Assembly (NCBI GenBank): GCA_013153315.1
Contig: JAADES010000008.1
Span: 1 to 46,135 of the forward strand
Length of the DNA: 46,135 nucleotides
Direction: 5' to 3'
Origin: Aquificota bacterium
Lineage (GTDB): Bacteria; Aquificota; Aquificia; Aquificales; QOAS01
The number at the start of each line of letters is the position of its first letter. Within the stretch, counting starts at the first letter, position 1. Positions 1-8,751 of this stretch are shown piece by piece. The translations under genes were made by a program, and so were the position numbers. The notes beneath the pieces were generated by a model. It made no database searches and had not been told where the DNA came from. It worked only from the letters and a program-made list of their open reading frames with translations.

Positions 1-859
1 CCAAATCTCTCAAACCTTTTAGGGTGTTTATAAGTTTGGTTGTATCCCTCGGGTGGAGTCCAATGGAAGGTTCATCCAACACATAGAGGACTCCCGTTAG
101 TTTGCTCCCCAGTTGGGTAGCAAGTCTAATTCTTTGGGCTTCTCCACCGCTTAGGGTTGTTGCTGTCCGGCTCAAAGTTAGGTAGTCCAACCCAACATTT
201 ACCAAAAAACCGAGGCGGTTGATAATTTCTTCCAAAAGTCTATCCGCTATCTGTTTTTCCTTTTCGGTAAGTTTCTCCCTTAGATTTTCAAAGAATTTTT
301 TTGCCTCCCCTACGGGCATTTGAACTATGTCCCAGATGCTCTTTCCGTCTATTAGAACGCTTAGGGCTTCCTTTCTTAAACGGGAACCCCCGCAGGTGGG
401 ACAGGTTTTTTCCCTTATGTAGTCCTCAAGTTCCTCCCTAACTTTTTCGGTTTCGCTCTCTAAAAATCTCCTTTCAAGGTGGGGAATTATTCCTTCCCAC
501 TCAAGGTGGGTTTTATCCCCGTAGAGGATTATGTTTTTAACCTCCTCGGGTAGGTTTTTCCATTTTGTCCTCGGCGTGTAGCCCAAATATCTTAAAACCC
601 TCCTTAGGGGCCACTTTAGGTAGTTAAAGGTCATAGTTTGGAGGGGTTTTATTGCCTCCTCTGCGGGTTTTTCTTCATCTATTAAACTTTCGGGGGCTAT
701 TTCCCACTTAACACCTAAACCTTTGCAGTCGGGACAGGCCCCATAGGGGGAGTTAAAGGAAAATAACCTCGCCGATAGTTCGGGCAGGCTTATTCCGTGC
801 TCGGGACAGGCGTTTTTTTCGCTATATATCTCCTCTACATATTTTTTTTTGGAAGGCAT
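1..859 (-). pseudogene. uvrA: 5'-truncated uvrA (excinuclease ABC subunit A), runs off left edge
   Basis: Reading leftwards from an ATG at 859, about 286 codons match the middle of UvrA, the DNA damage sensor of nucleotide excision repair. Visible are FSFNSPYGACPDCKGLG, a CPTCGGSRLRKEAL zinc-type segment, and the first ABC signature LSGGEAQRIRLATQLG followed by YVLDEPSIGLHPRD. A full UvrA is about 940 residues, and this segment corresponds roughly to residues 235-520. The N-terminal part with the first Walker A motif should lie at 860-1560, but leuC occupies that stretch with its own stop at 960. In-frame stops lie just upstream of the ATG in both readable frames. The gene is therefore 5'-truncated, or the join is an assembly fault. 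The 3' end is outside the window. Confidence 0.65.
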
Positions 860-959
860 TCCTTAAGGGGGAAAATAAATTTCTGCCTAGGATTGGTAAA
901 TTGGTTTTATTAGCTTTTTAAGGTTAGAAAAAAAGAGACCAAAAAAAGGAAGTAGTAAT

Positions 960-2246
960 TTATACCATTGCAGGTTCTTCTTTTCCTACTACCTCTTCGG
1001 GGTGGGCTATTCTACCCAATACTGCCGAAGCGGCCGCAACGGCGGGTGAAGCGAGGTATACCTCGGCGGTTACGTGCCCCATTCTTCCGGGGAAGTTTCT
1101 GTTGGAGGTGGATACGCATCTTTCGCCGGGTGCCAAGATACCCATGTGTCCGCCCAAGCAGGGGCCGCAGGTGCAGGGGCCTATTACACAGCCGGCGTCC
1201 AATAGGGTTTGGATTATTCCCTCTTCCAAGGCGCGTTTATATACGCCGGGGGTTGCGGGTATTACTATGCAACGCACATAGGGGTGAACCTTCTTGCCCT
1301 TTAGAATTTCGGCCGCTATCTTTAGGTCTTCATATTTTCCGTTGGTGCAGGAGCCTATGAATACTTGGTCTATGGTGATGTTGGTAGACTCCCAAACGCT
1401 TTTAACGTTATCGGGAGAATAGGGGTGCGCTACCACGGGGTCGAGGTCGCTAACGTCCCATTCATAAACGGAATGGTATTCGGCGTCGGGGTCGGATTGG
1501 TATATTTCAAAAGGTTCGTTGGTTCTCTCTTTAACGTAAGCTATAGTTTTCTCGTCGGGGGCGATGATACCGGCCTTTCCTCCGGCTTCTATAGCCATGT
1601 TGGCCATTGTTAGGCGGGCTTCAACCGATAGGTTTCTTATAACTTCTCCGTCGAACTCCATAACCCTATACAGAGCCCCGTCCACACCAATTTGCCCGAT
1701 GGTGTAAAGGATTAGGTCTTTGGAGGTTACCCACTTTTTGAGCTTCCCGCGGTAGATGAATTTCATTGTTTCGGGAACCTTTAGCCAAACTTCGCCGGTG
1801 GCCATTGCGTAGGCTATATCGGTGGAACCCATACCGGTGGAAAAGGCTCCTAAAGCTCCGTAGGTGCAGGTGTGGCTGTCTGCACCGACTACCAACATTC
1901 CCGGGCGGACTAGGCCTTTTTCAGGCAGTAGGGTATGCTCAATACCAACCTCTCCGCCGTCGTAGTAGTGTTTTATACCGTGCTTGCGGGCAAATTCCCT
2001 TACATACTTAACTTGGGTTGCCGCCTTTATATCCTTGGGAGGTGTGAAGTGGTCCATTACGAGGGCTATTTTTTCTGGGTCGAAAACTTTGTTTATTCCG
2101 TGTTCTTCGAGCACTTTTATGGCCAAGGGTGCGGTAATGTCGTTAGCCAAAACAAGGTCAACTTTGGCCATTACCATATCGCCGGGGAAAACTTCCTTTT
2201 TCCCCGCGTGGGCGGCTATTATTTTTTCCGCTATTGTGTGTCCCAT
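960..2246 (-). CDS. leuC: 3-isopropylmalate dehydratase, large subunit
   Basis: Aconitase-family [4Fe-4S] enzyme that isomerises 2-isopropylmalate to 3-isopropylmalate in leucine synthesis; this HacA/LeuC type may also act on citramalate. The 428 residues are the normal length for the compact archaeal-like class. Cluster cysteines are C300 in GSCTNG and C360 and C363 in CTCGPCLGG. The N-terminus (GHTIAEKIIAAHAG) and VGADSHTCTYGALGAF are typical. The start is supported by GGAGG 9 bases upstream of the ATG. The small subunit LeuD is not in the window. A citramalate synthase at 35274 makes a dual leucine/isoleucine role plausible. Confidence 0.93.
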   Translation of the reverse strand: MGHTIAEKIIAAHAGKKEVFPGDMVMAKVDLVLANDITAPLAIKVLEEHGINKVFDPEKIALVMDHFTPPKDIKAATQVKYVREFARKHGIKHYYDGGEVGIEHTLLPEKGLVRPGMLVVGADSHTCTYGALGAFSTGMGSTDIAYAMATGEVWLKVPETMKFIYRGKLKKWVTSKDLILYTIGQIGVDGALYRVMEFDGEVIRNLSVEARLTMANMAIEAGGKAGIIAPDEKTIAYVKERTNEPFEIYQSDPDAEYHSVYEWDVSDLDPVVAHPYSPDNVKSVWESTNITIDQVFIGSCTNGKYEDLKIAAEILKGKKVHPYVRCIVIPATPGVYKRALEEGIIQTLLDAGCVIGPCTCGPCLGGHMGILAPGERCVSTSNRNFPGRMGHVTAEVYLASPAVAAASAVLGRIAHPEEVVGKEEPAMV

Positions 2247-2340
2247 TATTTAAAACCTCCAAAAGGTGTTTAGGGTTAGGGTTTTTAAGTTTACCTTAGC
2301 GGGGTTTCTTCTTTCGATAACCTTGTTTAGCTTTTTCTTT

Positions 2341-3003
2341 ATGCCTCTTATAGAACTCCTTAAAAAGATTTCTCTGTTTAAAAACCTCGATGAGGAAATC
2401 TTAGAAAAAATTTCCCAAATAGCGGTTTTGATGGAAATTCCCAAGGGAAGGTTAATTTTTACTAAAAACTCTAAAGCTACCGGTTTCTATATCCTCAAAG
2501 AGGGAAAACTTAAACTGTTTACGATAGAACCCCTTTCGGGTAAAGAACAAATAATAAAGATAGTCGAGCCGGGAACGCTTTTTGGCGAGGCGGCATCTTT
2601 AAGCGGGGAGTACTTTCCCGTAAATGTGGAGGCGTTGGAAAATTCCAAAATCGTTTATATAGACCGTCAAAAACTGTTGGAGCTTGCTAAAAAATACCCC
2701 GAAATTTGTTTATCCATAGCAAACGTGTTAGCCCGCAGGCTTTACCATTTGGTAAACTTGGTGGAAATCCTTACAATAGCCAACGCTACCCCTCGGGTGG
2801 CCAAATATATCCTCGCTTCCCTTAAGGGGGAGTCGGTGGAAAACTTTCAAACCACCTTGGTGGCCTATCAGTTGGGTTTAACCCCCGAAGCGGTATCCCG
2901 TGCTTTGGCAAACTTAAAAGCGTTGGGAGTTATAGAAAAAGAACGCCGACGGATAAGGGTTTTAAATATCGAAAAACTAAAAAAGTTAGCGGGGGATATT
3001 TAA
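2341..3003 (+). CDS. Crp/Fnr-family transcription regulator
   Basis: A 220-residue regulator if translation starts at the ATG at 2341 (MPLIELLKKISLFKNL). An upstream in-frame GTG at 2266 would add 25 hydrophobic residues that do not fit the family. Residues 5-120 form a cyclic-nucleotide-binding-type beta barrel (GRLIFTKNSKATGFYILKEG, PGTLFGEAASLSGEYFPVNVEAL). The C-terminus is a winged helix with recognition segment AYQLGLTPEAVSRALANLK. No Fnr-type cysteine cluster is seen, so the signal is unknown. It is divergent from leuC with less than 100 bases between starts, and no clear Shine-Dalgarno precedes the ATG. It could control leuC, but nothing here proves this. Confidence 0.85.
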   Translation: MPLIELLKKISLFKNLDEEILEKISQIAVLMEIPKGRLIFTKNSKATGFYILKEGKLKLFTIEPLSGKEQIIKIVEPGTLFGEAASLSGEYFPVNVEALENSKIVYIDRQKLLELAKKYPEICLSIANVLARRLYHLVNLVEILTIANATPRVAKYILASLKGESVENFQTTLVAYQLGLTPEAVSRALANLKALGVIEKERRRIRVLNIEKLKKLAGDI

Positions 3004-3006
3004 TTA

Positions 3007-3069
3007 AAGCGTTAATCCCTCTAGCGTTAACGCTCTAGGGGTTAACGGTTAGGGGAGGGTGCTATTGTT
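3007..3069 (-). repeat. Hairpin repeat, divergent long copy (R5)
   Basis: On the minus strand this begins ACAATAGCACC and ends ATTAACGCTT, the two flanks of the 39-nt family at 20220, 21826, 22152 and 22235. The interior is longer and holds the 12-bp palindrome AGCGTTAACGCT. It starts 4 bases after the stop of the Crp/Fnr gene and overlaps the start of the next gene. Confidence 0.65.
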
Positions 3070-4366
3070 AAACCCCATGCAGTTTTCTAAAATTTTCAAC
3101 CCTCCAAGGGTAAAAAAGGAAAAGTTCCTCCAAAGGTCGGTTTTTATCTTTTCCCTTCTGGCGGTTGTTAGTTCCTTTTTTTCCATATCAGTTTTTGAAG
3201 CCTTCCTTCTATTGGCTATTGTTTTTTCTTCCTACTTCTGGATTAAAAACTTTAAACAAACCTTTAAAGGTCTTTTTACCGTCCCTTTGTTAGGCCACCT
3301 TTCGGTTATTACCCTTTCAAGTATATTGTTCTTAAAGGTTAAAGAACAATGGCGGAGATTGTTGGAACAGGACTTTTTTAGTTTCTCCTATTTTGTTTCC
3401 CGAACTTTGGAAAGGGAATATTTAGAAAAACTACTAAAGGGGGCGGTTGTTCTATCAGTCCTTGCCGGGTGGGTTTTAAGTTTAAAAGTTCTCTACACCT
3501 GGCACTTCCACCATTTCACCAAGGGCTTTTGGGGTGGAAACTTTATCATCGGTAACCTTTTGGCAATTTCCTTTTTTTCCGCCTTGGGGAGCTTTTTTTA
3601 CAAAGATTTCCCCTTATGGTGGAAGTTATTTTCTCTAATTTCAGCCCCCTTGTTTGTAGGGGTTATATTTTTGCCCGCCGAAAGGTCGGTTGTTATAGGC
3701 CTTATTGTGGGGCTCTTTATTTTCTTTTTGGCCCTCTTAAAGGTTTTTAAAAGTTGGAAGTTTCGCCTAAGTTTGGTTGGTATTTTTATTGTTTCAATAC
3801 CTTTAAGTGTTTTTCTTATTTACCAAACCCCGAAAGGGAAAAGGTGGTTTTACCTAATTAAAAACCACGGTATAAACGAACAAACTTTAAACAGCCTAAG
3901 CTCGGGCAGGGTTGTTATCGCCAAGGGAGCTTTAGAGCTTATAGACAAAGCTATTAAAGAAGGCGATTATTTAAAACTCTTGATAGGCTGGGGCTACGGC
4001 CCGCAAAAACAATACCACAACCTACCGGGCTATTGGGGGAGAGTAATCAACGAATACGAAAGTTTCCTACCCCTTACAGCCTTCATCAACGGGGGGTTGT
4101 TAAATGTTTTGTTCCTACTGTGGTTCTATATAGCTTTGGGAATTTTGACCTTTAGGGTGTTGAAAGAGGAAATAAATAACCTTTGGTGGTTAAAAGTAGC
4201 CGTTATTAGTGCGGTATGGGTTAATATGGTCTACCACCTTTTTACCCTTTTTTGGGTTCCTATAAATGCGATTTTTTACCTACTGATGGGAACGGTAGAA
4301 AGGTTGACCGAAAAAGGAAAAGATAAAAATCATTCAACCTCGAATATACGGGGAACAACAAAATAA
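3065..4366 (+). CDS. O-antigen ligase-like (Wzy/WaaL family) membrane protein
   Basis: A polytopic inner-membrane protein with about ten hydrophobic segments. The large periplasmic loop (SGRVVIAKGALELI through LIGWGYGPQKQYHNL) and following VINEYESFLPLTAFINGG fit the O-antigen ligase/polymerase family, which moves lipid-linked glycans to lipid A core or polymerises them. The start is uncertain. A TTG at 3065 lies 7 bases after GGGGAGG and is preferred; GTG at 3059 and ATG at 3077 are alternatives. The start region is embedded in a hairpin repeat. The 3' end overlaps gatC on the other strand by 37 bases. Substrate cannot be read from the sequence. Confidence 0.75.
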   Translation: MLNPMQFSKIFNPPRVKKEKFLQRSVFIFSLLAVVSSFFSISVFEAFLLLAIVFSSYFWIKNFKQTFKGLFTVPLLGHLSVITLSSILFLKVKEQWRRLLEQDFFSFSYFVSRTLEREYLEKLLKGAVVLSVLAGWVLSLKVLYTWHFHHFTKGFWGGNFIIGNLLAISFFSALGSFFYKDFPLWWKLFSLISAPLFVGVIFLPAERSVVIGLIVGLFIFFLALLKVFKSWKFRLSLVGIFIVSIPLSVFLIYQTPKGKRWFYLIKNHGINEQTLNSLSSGRVVIAKGALELIDKAIKEGDYLKLLIGWGYGPQKQYHNLPGYWGRVINEYESFLPLTAFINGGLLNVLFLLWFYIALGILTFRVLKEEINNLWWLKVAVISAVWVNMVYHLFTLFWVPINAIFYLLMGTVERLTEKGKDKNHSTSNIRGTTK

Positions 4367-4620
4367 CCGTTTTCAAATTCGGGGGCATTTTTTTCTATTT
4401 CTTCCTTGGGAAGGGTGGGGCCGGGTATATCTTCCCTCATCGGGGTATTGGGAACGTCCAACACGAAGGGCTCCACATTTTCGGTATCCACTTCCTGAAT
4501 TTGTTGGACAAATTCCAAAATATCCCCCAACTGTTTGGTGTAAATTTCAATTTCTTCCTCGGTGAGCTCCAACCTTGCCAGTTGGGCAACTTTTAAAACT
4601 GTTTCCCTATCTATGGACAT
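4330..4620 (-). CDS. gatC: Asp/Glu-tRNA(Asn/Gln) amidotransferase subunit C
   Basis: Small 96-residue subunit of the GatCAB amidotransferase, which converts misacylated Glu-tRNA(Gln) or Asp-tRNA(Asn) to the correct aminoacyl-tRNA. GatC stabilises GatA. Family features are the N-terminal VLKVAQLARLELTEEEI helix, the central coiled stretch, and the C-terminal MREDIPGP plus NAPEFENGYFVVPRI. It follows pyrB with 11 bases between them, so the two are probably co-transcribed. gatA and gatB are not nearby, which is common in genomes with dispersed gat genes. Confidence 0.93.
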   Translation of the reverse strand: MSIDRETVLKVAQLARLELTEEEIEIYTKQLGDILEFVQQIQEVDTENVEPFVLDVPNTPMREDIPGPTLPKEEIEKNAPEFENGYFVVPRIFEVE

Positions 4621-4631
4621 TGGAGAATATT

Positions 4632-5528
4632 TTATCCTTCGTTGGAATATAGGAAATCTATAACCGCCGCACGGATAAAAACTCCATTTTCCACCTGCCG
4701 AAGGATTAGGGAATTTTTCCCATACACCTCTTGGGCCGATATTTCCACATTCCTATTAACGGGGCCCGGATGCATATAAAACTTTCCGTGGTTTCTTAGA
4801 AATTGGGCCCTTTGGGGGGTTAAACCGAAAGTTTTTAAATAATCCCTTTCCGAAGTTATGAGGGGTTTATTTTGTCTCTCTTTTTGTATACGCAAAAAGA
4901 TTGCAACGTCGCACCAAGCTAAAGCTTCCTCTATATTGTTGAAATCTTTATCCACACCCAGCAGGCTTAGGTCGGTGGGTTTTAAACTGCGGGGAGCACA
5001 TATTCCAACCCGTGCGTTGAGTTTTTTTAAAAGTTTCAAGCCCGAACGGAATACCCGACTGAAGTTAATGTCCCCCACATAGAGTATCTTTAAGCCCTCC
5101 AAATTACCAAAAATTTCCTTTAAGGTAAAAGCATCTATTAGGGCTTGCGTTGGGTGCTCATTTGTCCCGTCGCCGGCGTTGACCACCTTAATGTCCAAAT
5201 CTTTGATTTCCTCCAGTTGACCGTTAATAGGAGTTCTTATAACAAGCCCGTCGAAGCCTTGGGCTTTTAGGGTTAAAACGGTATCGAGCAAAGTTTCGCC
5301 CTTTTTCATAGAAGAGCTTTCGGAGCTAAAAAGGTAAGTTCGACAACCCAAATGTTGGAGGGCCTTTTCAAAGGACAACCGTGTTCGGGTGGAAGGTTCC
5401 AAAAACATTAAAACCCAATCCCCGTTGAGTTCTTTCTTTATACCTTTCCTTTTAAAGGTTTGGGCTCTATTAAAAATTTCCTCAATGTGGGAAGGGGTAA
5501 GTTGCTCCACCGAAAGAAGTTTGTCCAT
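4632..5528 (-). CDS. pyrB: Aspartate carbamoyltransferase catalytic subunit
   Basis: Catalyses carbamoyl phosphate plus aspartate to carbamoyl aspartate, the committed step of pyrimidine synthesis. The 298 residues match the usual length. The carbamoyl-phosphate loop EPSTRTRLSFE (residues 44-54) is intact, followed by SSSMKKGET and NAGDGTNEHPTQALIDA. The aspartate side shows DVAIFLRIQKERQ and MHPGPVNRNVEIS. No pyrI regulatory gene adjoins it. It starts divergently from coaBC, with 65 bases between starts. Confidence 0.94.
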   Translation of the reverse strand: MDKLLSVEQLTPSHIEEIFNRAQTFKRKGIKKELNGDWVLMFLEPSTRTRLSFEKALQHLGCRTYLFSSESSSMKKGETLLDTVLTLKAQGFDGLVIRTPINGQLEEIKDLDIKVVNAGDGTNEHPTQALIDAFTLKEIFGNLEGLKILYVGDINFSRVFRSGLKLLKKLNARVGICAPRSLKPTDLSLLGVDKDFNNIEEALAWCDVAIFLRIQKERQNKPLITSERDYLKTFGLTPQRAQFLRNHGKFYMHPGPVNRNVEISAQEVYGKNSLILRQVENGVFIRAAVIDFLYSNEG

Positions 5529-5593
5529 TCCACTTTATTAATAGTAGAAACAATCCTATTTTCCTCTTGGGCTAACTTATCCTTATCCCCTTG

Positions 5594-6778
5594 ATGTTTT
5601 TGAAAGATAAAAAAATCCTCATAGGGATAACGGGAGGGATAGCGGCCTATAAGGTTTATGAACTTATAAGAATATTGACCAAAGAAGGGGCAAAAGTTAA
5701 AACTGTATTAACCCCATCGGCGTTGGATTTTGTTTCTCCCACCGTTTTGAGCACTTTAACTTCCAATGTCCCTTATTGGGAGTGGGATTATAAAAACCCT
5801 TTGGTTCATATAGATTTGGCCAAATGGTGCGATGTTTTTCTTATAGCACCCGCTACGGTTAATACTATTTCCAAGCTTGCCTTGGGTATAGCCGATAATT
5901 TGCTTACCGCCACATGGTTAGCTTGCGATAAACCTAAAATTGTTGCTCCCGCCGCCAACACGGTAATGTTTAAAAACCCCGCAGTGCAGGAAAATTTAAA
6001 AAAACTCCAAAAATGGGGGGTGGAAATAATACCCACCCAAAAAGGGCTTTTAGCCTGCGGAGACCTCGGCGAAGGAAAATTGGCCGATATCAACCTTATA
6101 AGGGATTATTTGGTAAAAGCCCAGACCCCCCAAAGGTGGAAAGGTAAAAAGGTTTTAATAACCCTCGGGGCTACCAAAGAATACCTCGACCCCGTTAGGT
6201 TTATTTCCAACGGCTCCAGCGGAAAAATGGGTTTAGCATTGGCCAAAGCCATTTTCTACCAAGGAGGAAAGCCCATTTTGGTGGCGGGAGATACAAAAGT
6301 GGAAATTCCCGAGTGGTTTGAAACCGTTCGGGTTGAAACAACTCAAGAAATGTTGGAAGCCTGTTTGGATATCTTCCCATCGGTGGAGGCCGTATTTATG
6401 AACGCCGCCGTAACCGACTATAAATTTGAGAAAACCTATCAAAACAAACTTAAAAAGAAGGAAAAGGAACTTATAGTTAAGCTGGTTCCTACCCCCGATA
6501 TATTGACCCAATTGGGGAAGTTAAAAAGAAACCAAATTTTGGTAGGGTTTGCGGTGGAAACCCAATCTTTGGTAGAAAATGCCCTTAAAAAACTCCGTAA
6601 AAAGAATTTGGACGCTATTGTGGTGAACCCTTCCAAGGTTATGGGAAGCGATACCTACGAAGGGTTTTTAATAACAAAAGACTCATTGGTGGAAGAAATA
6701 AAAAAACCAACAAAGGAAGAGGCGGCTCTTTATATAACCCAACGGGTGGCCGAAATATTTTTCAATCCTCGAGGGTAG
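5594..6778 (+). CDS. coaBC: Bifunctional phosphopantothenoylcysteine decarboxylase/synthetase (CoaBC, Dfp)
   Basis: Two successive coenzyme A steps: CoaB joins 4'-phosphopantothenate and cysteine, and CoaC, a flavoprotein, decarboxylates the product. The CoaC half (about 1-180) shows GITGGIAAYK, catalytic H72 in VHIDLAKW and the lid cysteine in GLLACGDLGEG. The substrate motif usually written PAMNxxMW reads PAANTVMF, so its first Met is Ala and its Trp is Phe. The CoaB half has DPVRFISNGSSGKMG and MNAAVTDYKF. ATG 5594 is chosen over the adjacent TTG; no Shine-Dalgarno is visible. The 3' end overlaps acsA by 17 bases. PanD at 31801 feeds the same pathway. Confidence 0.93.
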   Translation: MFLKDKKILIGITGGIAAYKVYELIRILTKEGAKVKTVLTPSALDFVSPTVLSTLTSNVPYWEWDYKNPLVHIDLAKWCDVFLIAPATVNTISKLALGIADNLLTATWLACDKPKIVAPAANTVMFKNPAVQENLKKLQKWGVEIIPTQKGLLACGDLGEGKLADINLIRDYLVKAQTPQRWKGKKVLITLGATKEYLDPVRFISNGSSGKMGLALAKAIFYQGGKPILVAGDTKVEIPEWFETVRVETTQEMLEACLDIFPSVEAVFMNAAVTDYKFEKTYQNKLKKKEKELIVKLVPTPDILTQLGKLKRNQILVGFAVETQSLVENALKKLRKKNLDAIVVNPSKVMGSDTYEGFLITKDSLVEEIKKPTKEEAALYITQRVAEIFFNPRG

Positions 6779-8651
6779 AAAGGTCTCCCACCTGCAGGCC
6801 CAATTCTTTGGCCCTAAGGAGTCTTCTCATTATTTTTCCGCTTCGGGTTTTGGGTAGTTTTTCCACATATTCAATTTCATCGGGCACTGCGATGGGCCCA
6901 AGGGTTTTTCTAACGGTTTGCTTAATGCTTTCGGTAAGCTCTTGGGAAGGTTGGACACCTACCCGTAACACAACAAAGGCTTTAATTCTTTGGCCTTTTA
7001 TTTCGTCGGGCTTTCCTATTACCGCAGCCTCGGCAACGTCGGGGTGGGCCACCAAGGCACTTTCCACCTCGGCGGTTCCTATGCGGTGGCCGGCAACATT
7101 AAGAACGTCGTCGGCCCTTCCCAAAATCATTATGTAGCCTTCTTCGTCTTTGGAAGCCAAATCCTCGGGGCAGTAATAGCCGGGGATTATATTCCAATAT
7201 TTCTCGTAGCGTTCGGGGTTGCCCCAAACCGTTCGCAGCATCGCCGGCCAAGGGTTTTTTATAACCAAATAACCAACATGGTTGGGCGGCACGGGGTTGC
7301 CGTTTTTATCTACCACATCAACTTCAACCGTAAAGAAGGGTTTGCCGGCATAACCCGGTTTGGCCTTCATATGGGGCCAGGTTAGTATTAGGTGCATTCC
7401 CGTTTCGGTCTGCCACCAGGTGTCCACGATGGGGCACTTCTGACCGCCTATTACGCGATAATACCACTCCCAAGCTTCGGGGTTTATAGGCTCTCCCACC
7501 GAACCCAAAACCCTAAGGGAAGAGAGGTCATATTTTTTTGGGTATTCCTCACCATAACGCATAAACAGCCTTATGGCGGTGGGTGCGGTGTAAAAGATAT
7601 TTACGCGGTATTTTTCCACTATCCGCCACCATATACCGGGGTCGGGATAGTTGGGGGCCCCTTCATACATAAGGGTGGTTGCCCCGTTTAGCAAAGGCCC
7701 GTAAACGATGTAGGAGTGGCCGGTTATCCAACCAACGTCGGCGGTGCACCAATATATATCGTCGTCCTGCAGATTAAAATCCCATTTGGTGGTTATGTAA
7801 GTTCCCACCATATAACCGCCGGTGGTATGAAGAACCCCTTTAGGTTTACCTGTTGTTCCCGAGGTGTAGAGGATAAATAGGGGGTCTTCTGCATCCATTT
7901 CCTCAGCGGGGGAAATTTCTTTGTTTTCCTTTATGAGGTTGTAGAATTCTTTTTCCCCCTCTCGGAGGGTTTGGTTTTTATCTCTATCCCAAACTATGAG
8001 ATGTTCAACATAATCTAGGCCTTTAATAGCCTCCCTCGCGGTGGAGAGCAAATCTATTTTCTTTCCGCGGCGTTTGGTGTAGGTGGCCGTTATTACCGCC
8101 TTGGGTTTGGCGTCCTCTATTCTCATGCGGAGGGCTTCGGTGGAAAATCCCGCAAAAACCACCGAATGGATAGCCCCTATGCGGGCACAGGCCAGCATTG
8201 CTATGGCCGCCTCGGGGGTGTTGGGCATATATAGAACAACGCGGTCACCCTTTTTAATTCCCAAAGATTTTAAAGCCGAGGCAAACCTTCCCACCAGCTC
8301 GTTAAGTTCACCGTAGGTAAGTTTCTTTTCCTCTTCGTCCTCGTTTACGTAGATAATGGCGACCTTGTTTCTTAAACCCCTTTCGAGATTGCGGTCGAGA
8401 CAGTTATAACAGATATTGGTTTTTCCTCCGACAAACCATTTGGCGTAGGGATAATTCCACTCCAAAACCTTTTCCCAAGGTTTGAACCAACAGAGCTCTT
8501 TAGCAATTTTGTCCCAAAAAGCCTCTCGGTTTTGTAGGGAGCTTTTATAGAGAGTTTCGTAATCCTGAAAGTGGGCGGTCTTTTTACATTCCTCTTTAGG
8601 TTCATAAACTTTTTCGACCTTCAAAAGGTTTAGGTCTTTATCTTCTACCAT
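6762..8651 (-). CDS. acsA: AMP-forming acetyl-CoA synthetase
   Basis: Activates acetate with ATP and CoA to acetyl-CoA. The 629 residues are close to the usual 640-650. The adenylate-forming motif YTSGTTGKPKGVLH, the acetate pocket region VDTWWQTETGMH, the hinge LGRADDVLNVAGHRI and the catalytic lysine in PKTRSGKIMRRLL near the C-terminus are all present. The last is the site normally acetylated by Pat-type enzymes, so post-translational control is possible. It stands alone on the minus strand. A TATAAA box lies 7 bases before the ATG, and no Shine-Dalgarno is seen, which suggests a leaderless transcript. Confidence 0.95.
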   Translation of the reverse strand: MVEDKDLNLLKVEKVYEPKEECKKTAHFQDYETLYKSSLQNREAFWDKIAKELCWFKPWEKVLEWNYPYAKWFVGGKTNICYNCLDRNLERGLRNKVAIIYVNEDEEEKKLTYGELNELVGRFASALKSLGIKKGDRVVLYMPNTPEAAIAMLACARIGAIHSVVFAGFSTEALRMRIEDAKPKAVITATYTKRRGKKIDLLSTAREAIKGLDYVEHLIVWDRDKNQTLREGEKEFYNLIKENKEISPAEEMDAEDPLFILYTSGTTGKPKGVLHTTGGYMVGTYITTKWDFNLQDDDIYWCTADVGWITGHSYIVYGPLLNGATTLMYEGAPNYPDPGIWWRIVEKYRVNIFYTAPTAIRLFMRYGEEYPKKYDLSSLRVLGSVGEPINPEAWEWYYRVIGGQKCPIVDTWWQTETGMHLILTWPHMKAKPGYAGKPFFTVEVDVVDKNGNPVPPNHVGYLVIKNPWPAMLRTVWGNPERYEKYWNIIPGYYCPEDLASKDEEGYIMILGRADDVLNVAGHRIGTAEVESALVAHPDVAEAAVIGKPDEIKGQRIKAFVVLRVGVQPSQELTESIKQTVRKTLGPIAVPDEIEYVEKLPKTRSGKIMRRLLRAKELGLQVGDLSTLED

Positions 8652-8658
8652 AGGGTGG

Positions 8659-8686
8659 TTTATAGCAAATTTTTAAATTCCCAAAA
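8659..8686 (-). promoter_or_regulatory. Candidate acsA promoter placing the start codon near +1
   Basis: On the minus strand TATAAA (8664-8659) sits 7 bases before the acsA ATG. A weak -35, TTTTGG (8686-8681), lies 16 bases further upstream. This spacing would start transcription at or beside the start codon. Confidence 0.45.
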
Positions 8687-8751
8687 AGGGATTTTTGACA
8701 GGTTTCTACTAGAGGAGGAAAGAAGGTAAAGAAAAACTCAGAAGGGAAAAG

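Noticed and set aside
842-859. Simple homopolymer frameshift explaining the short uvrA
   Set aside because: Adding one A opens the upstream frame for only about 14 codons before a TAG, and the translated residues do not resemble UvrA.
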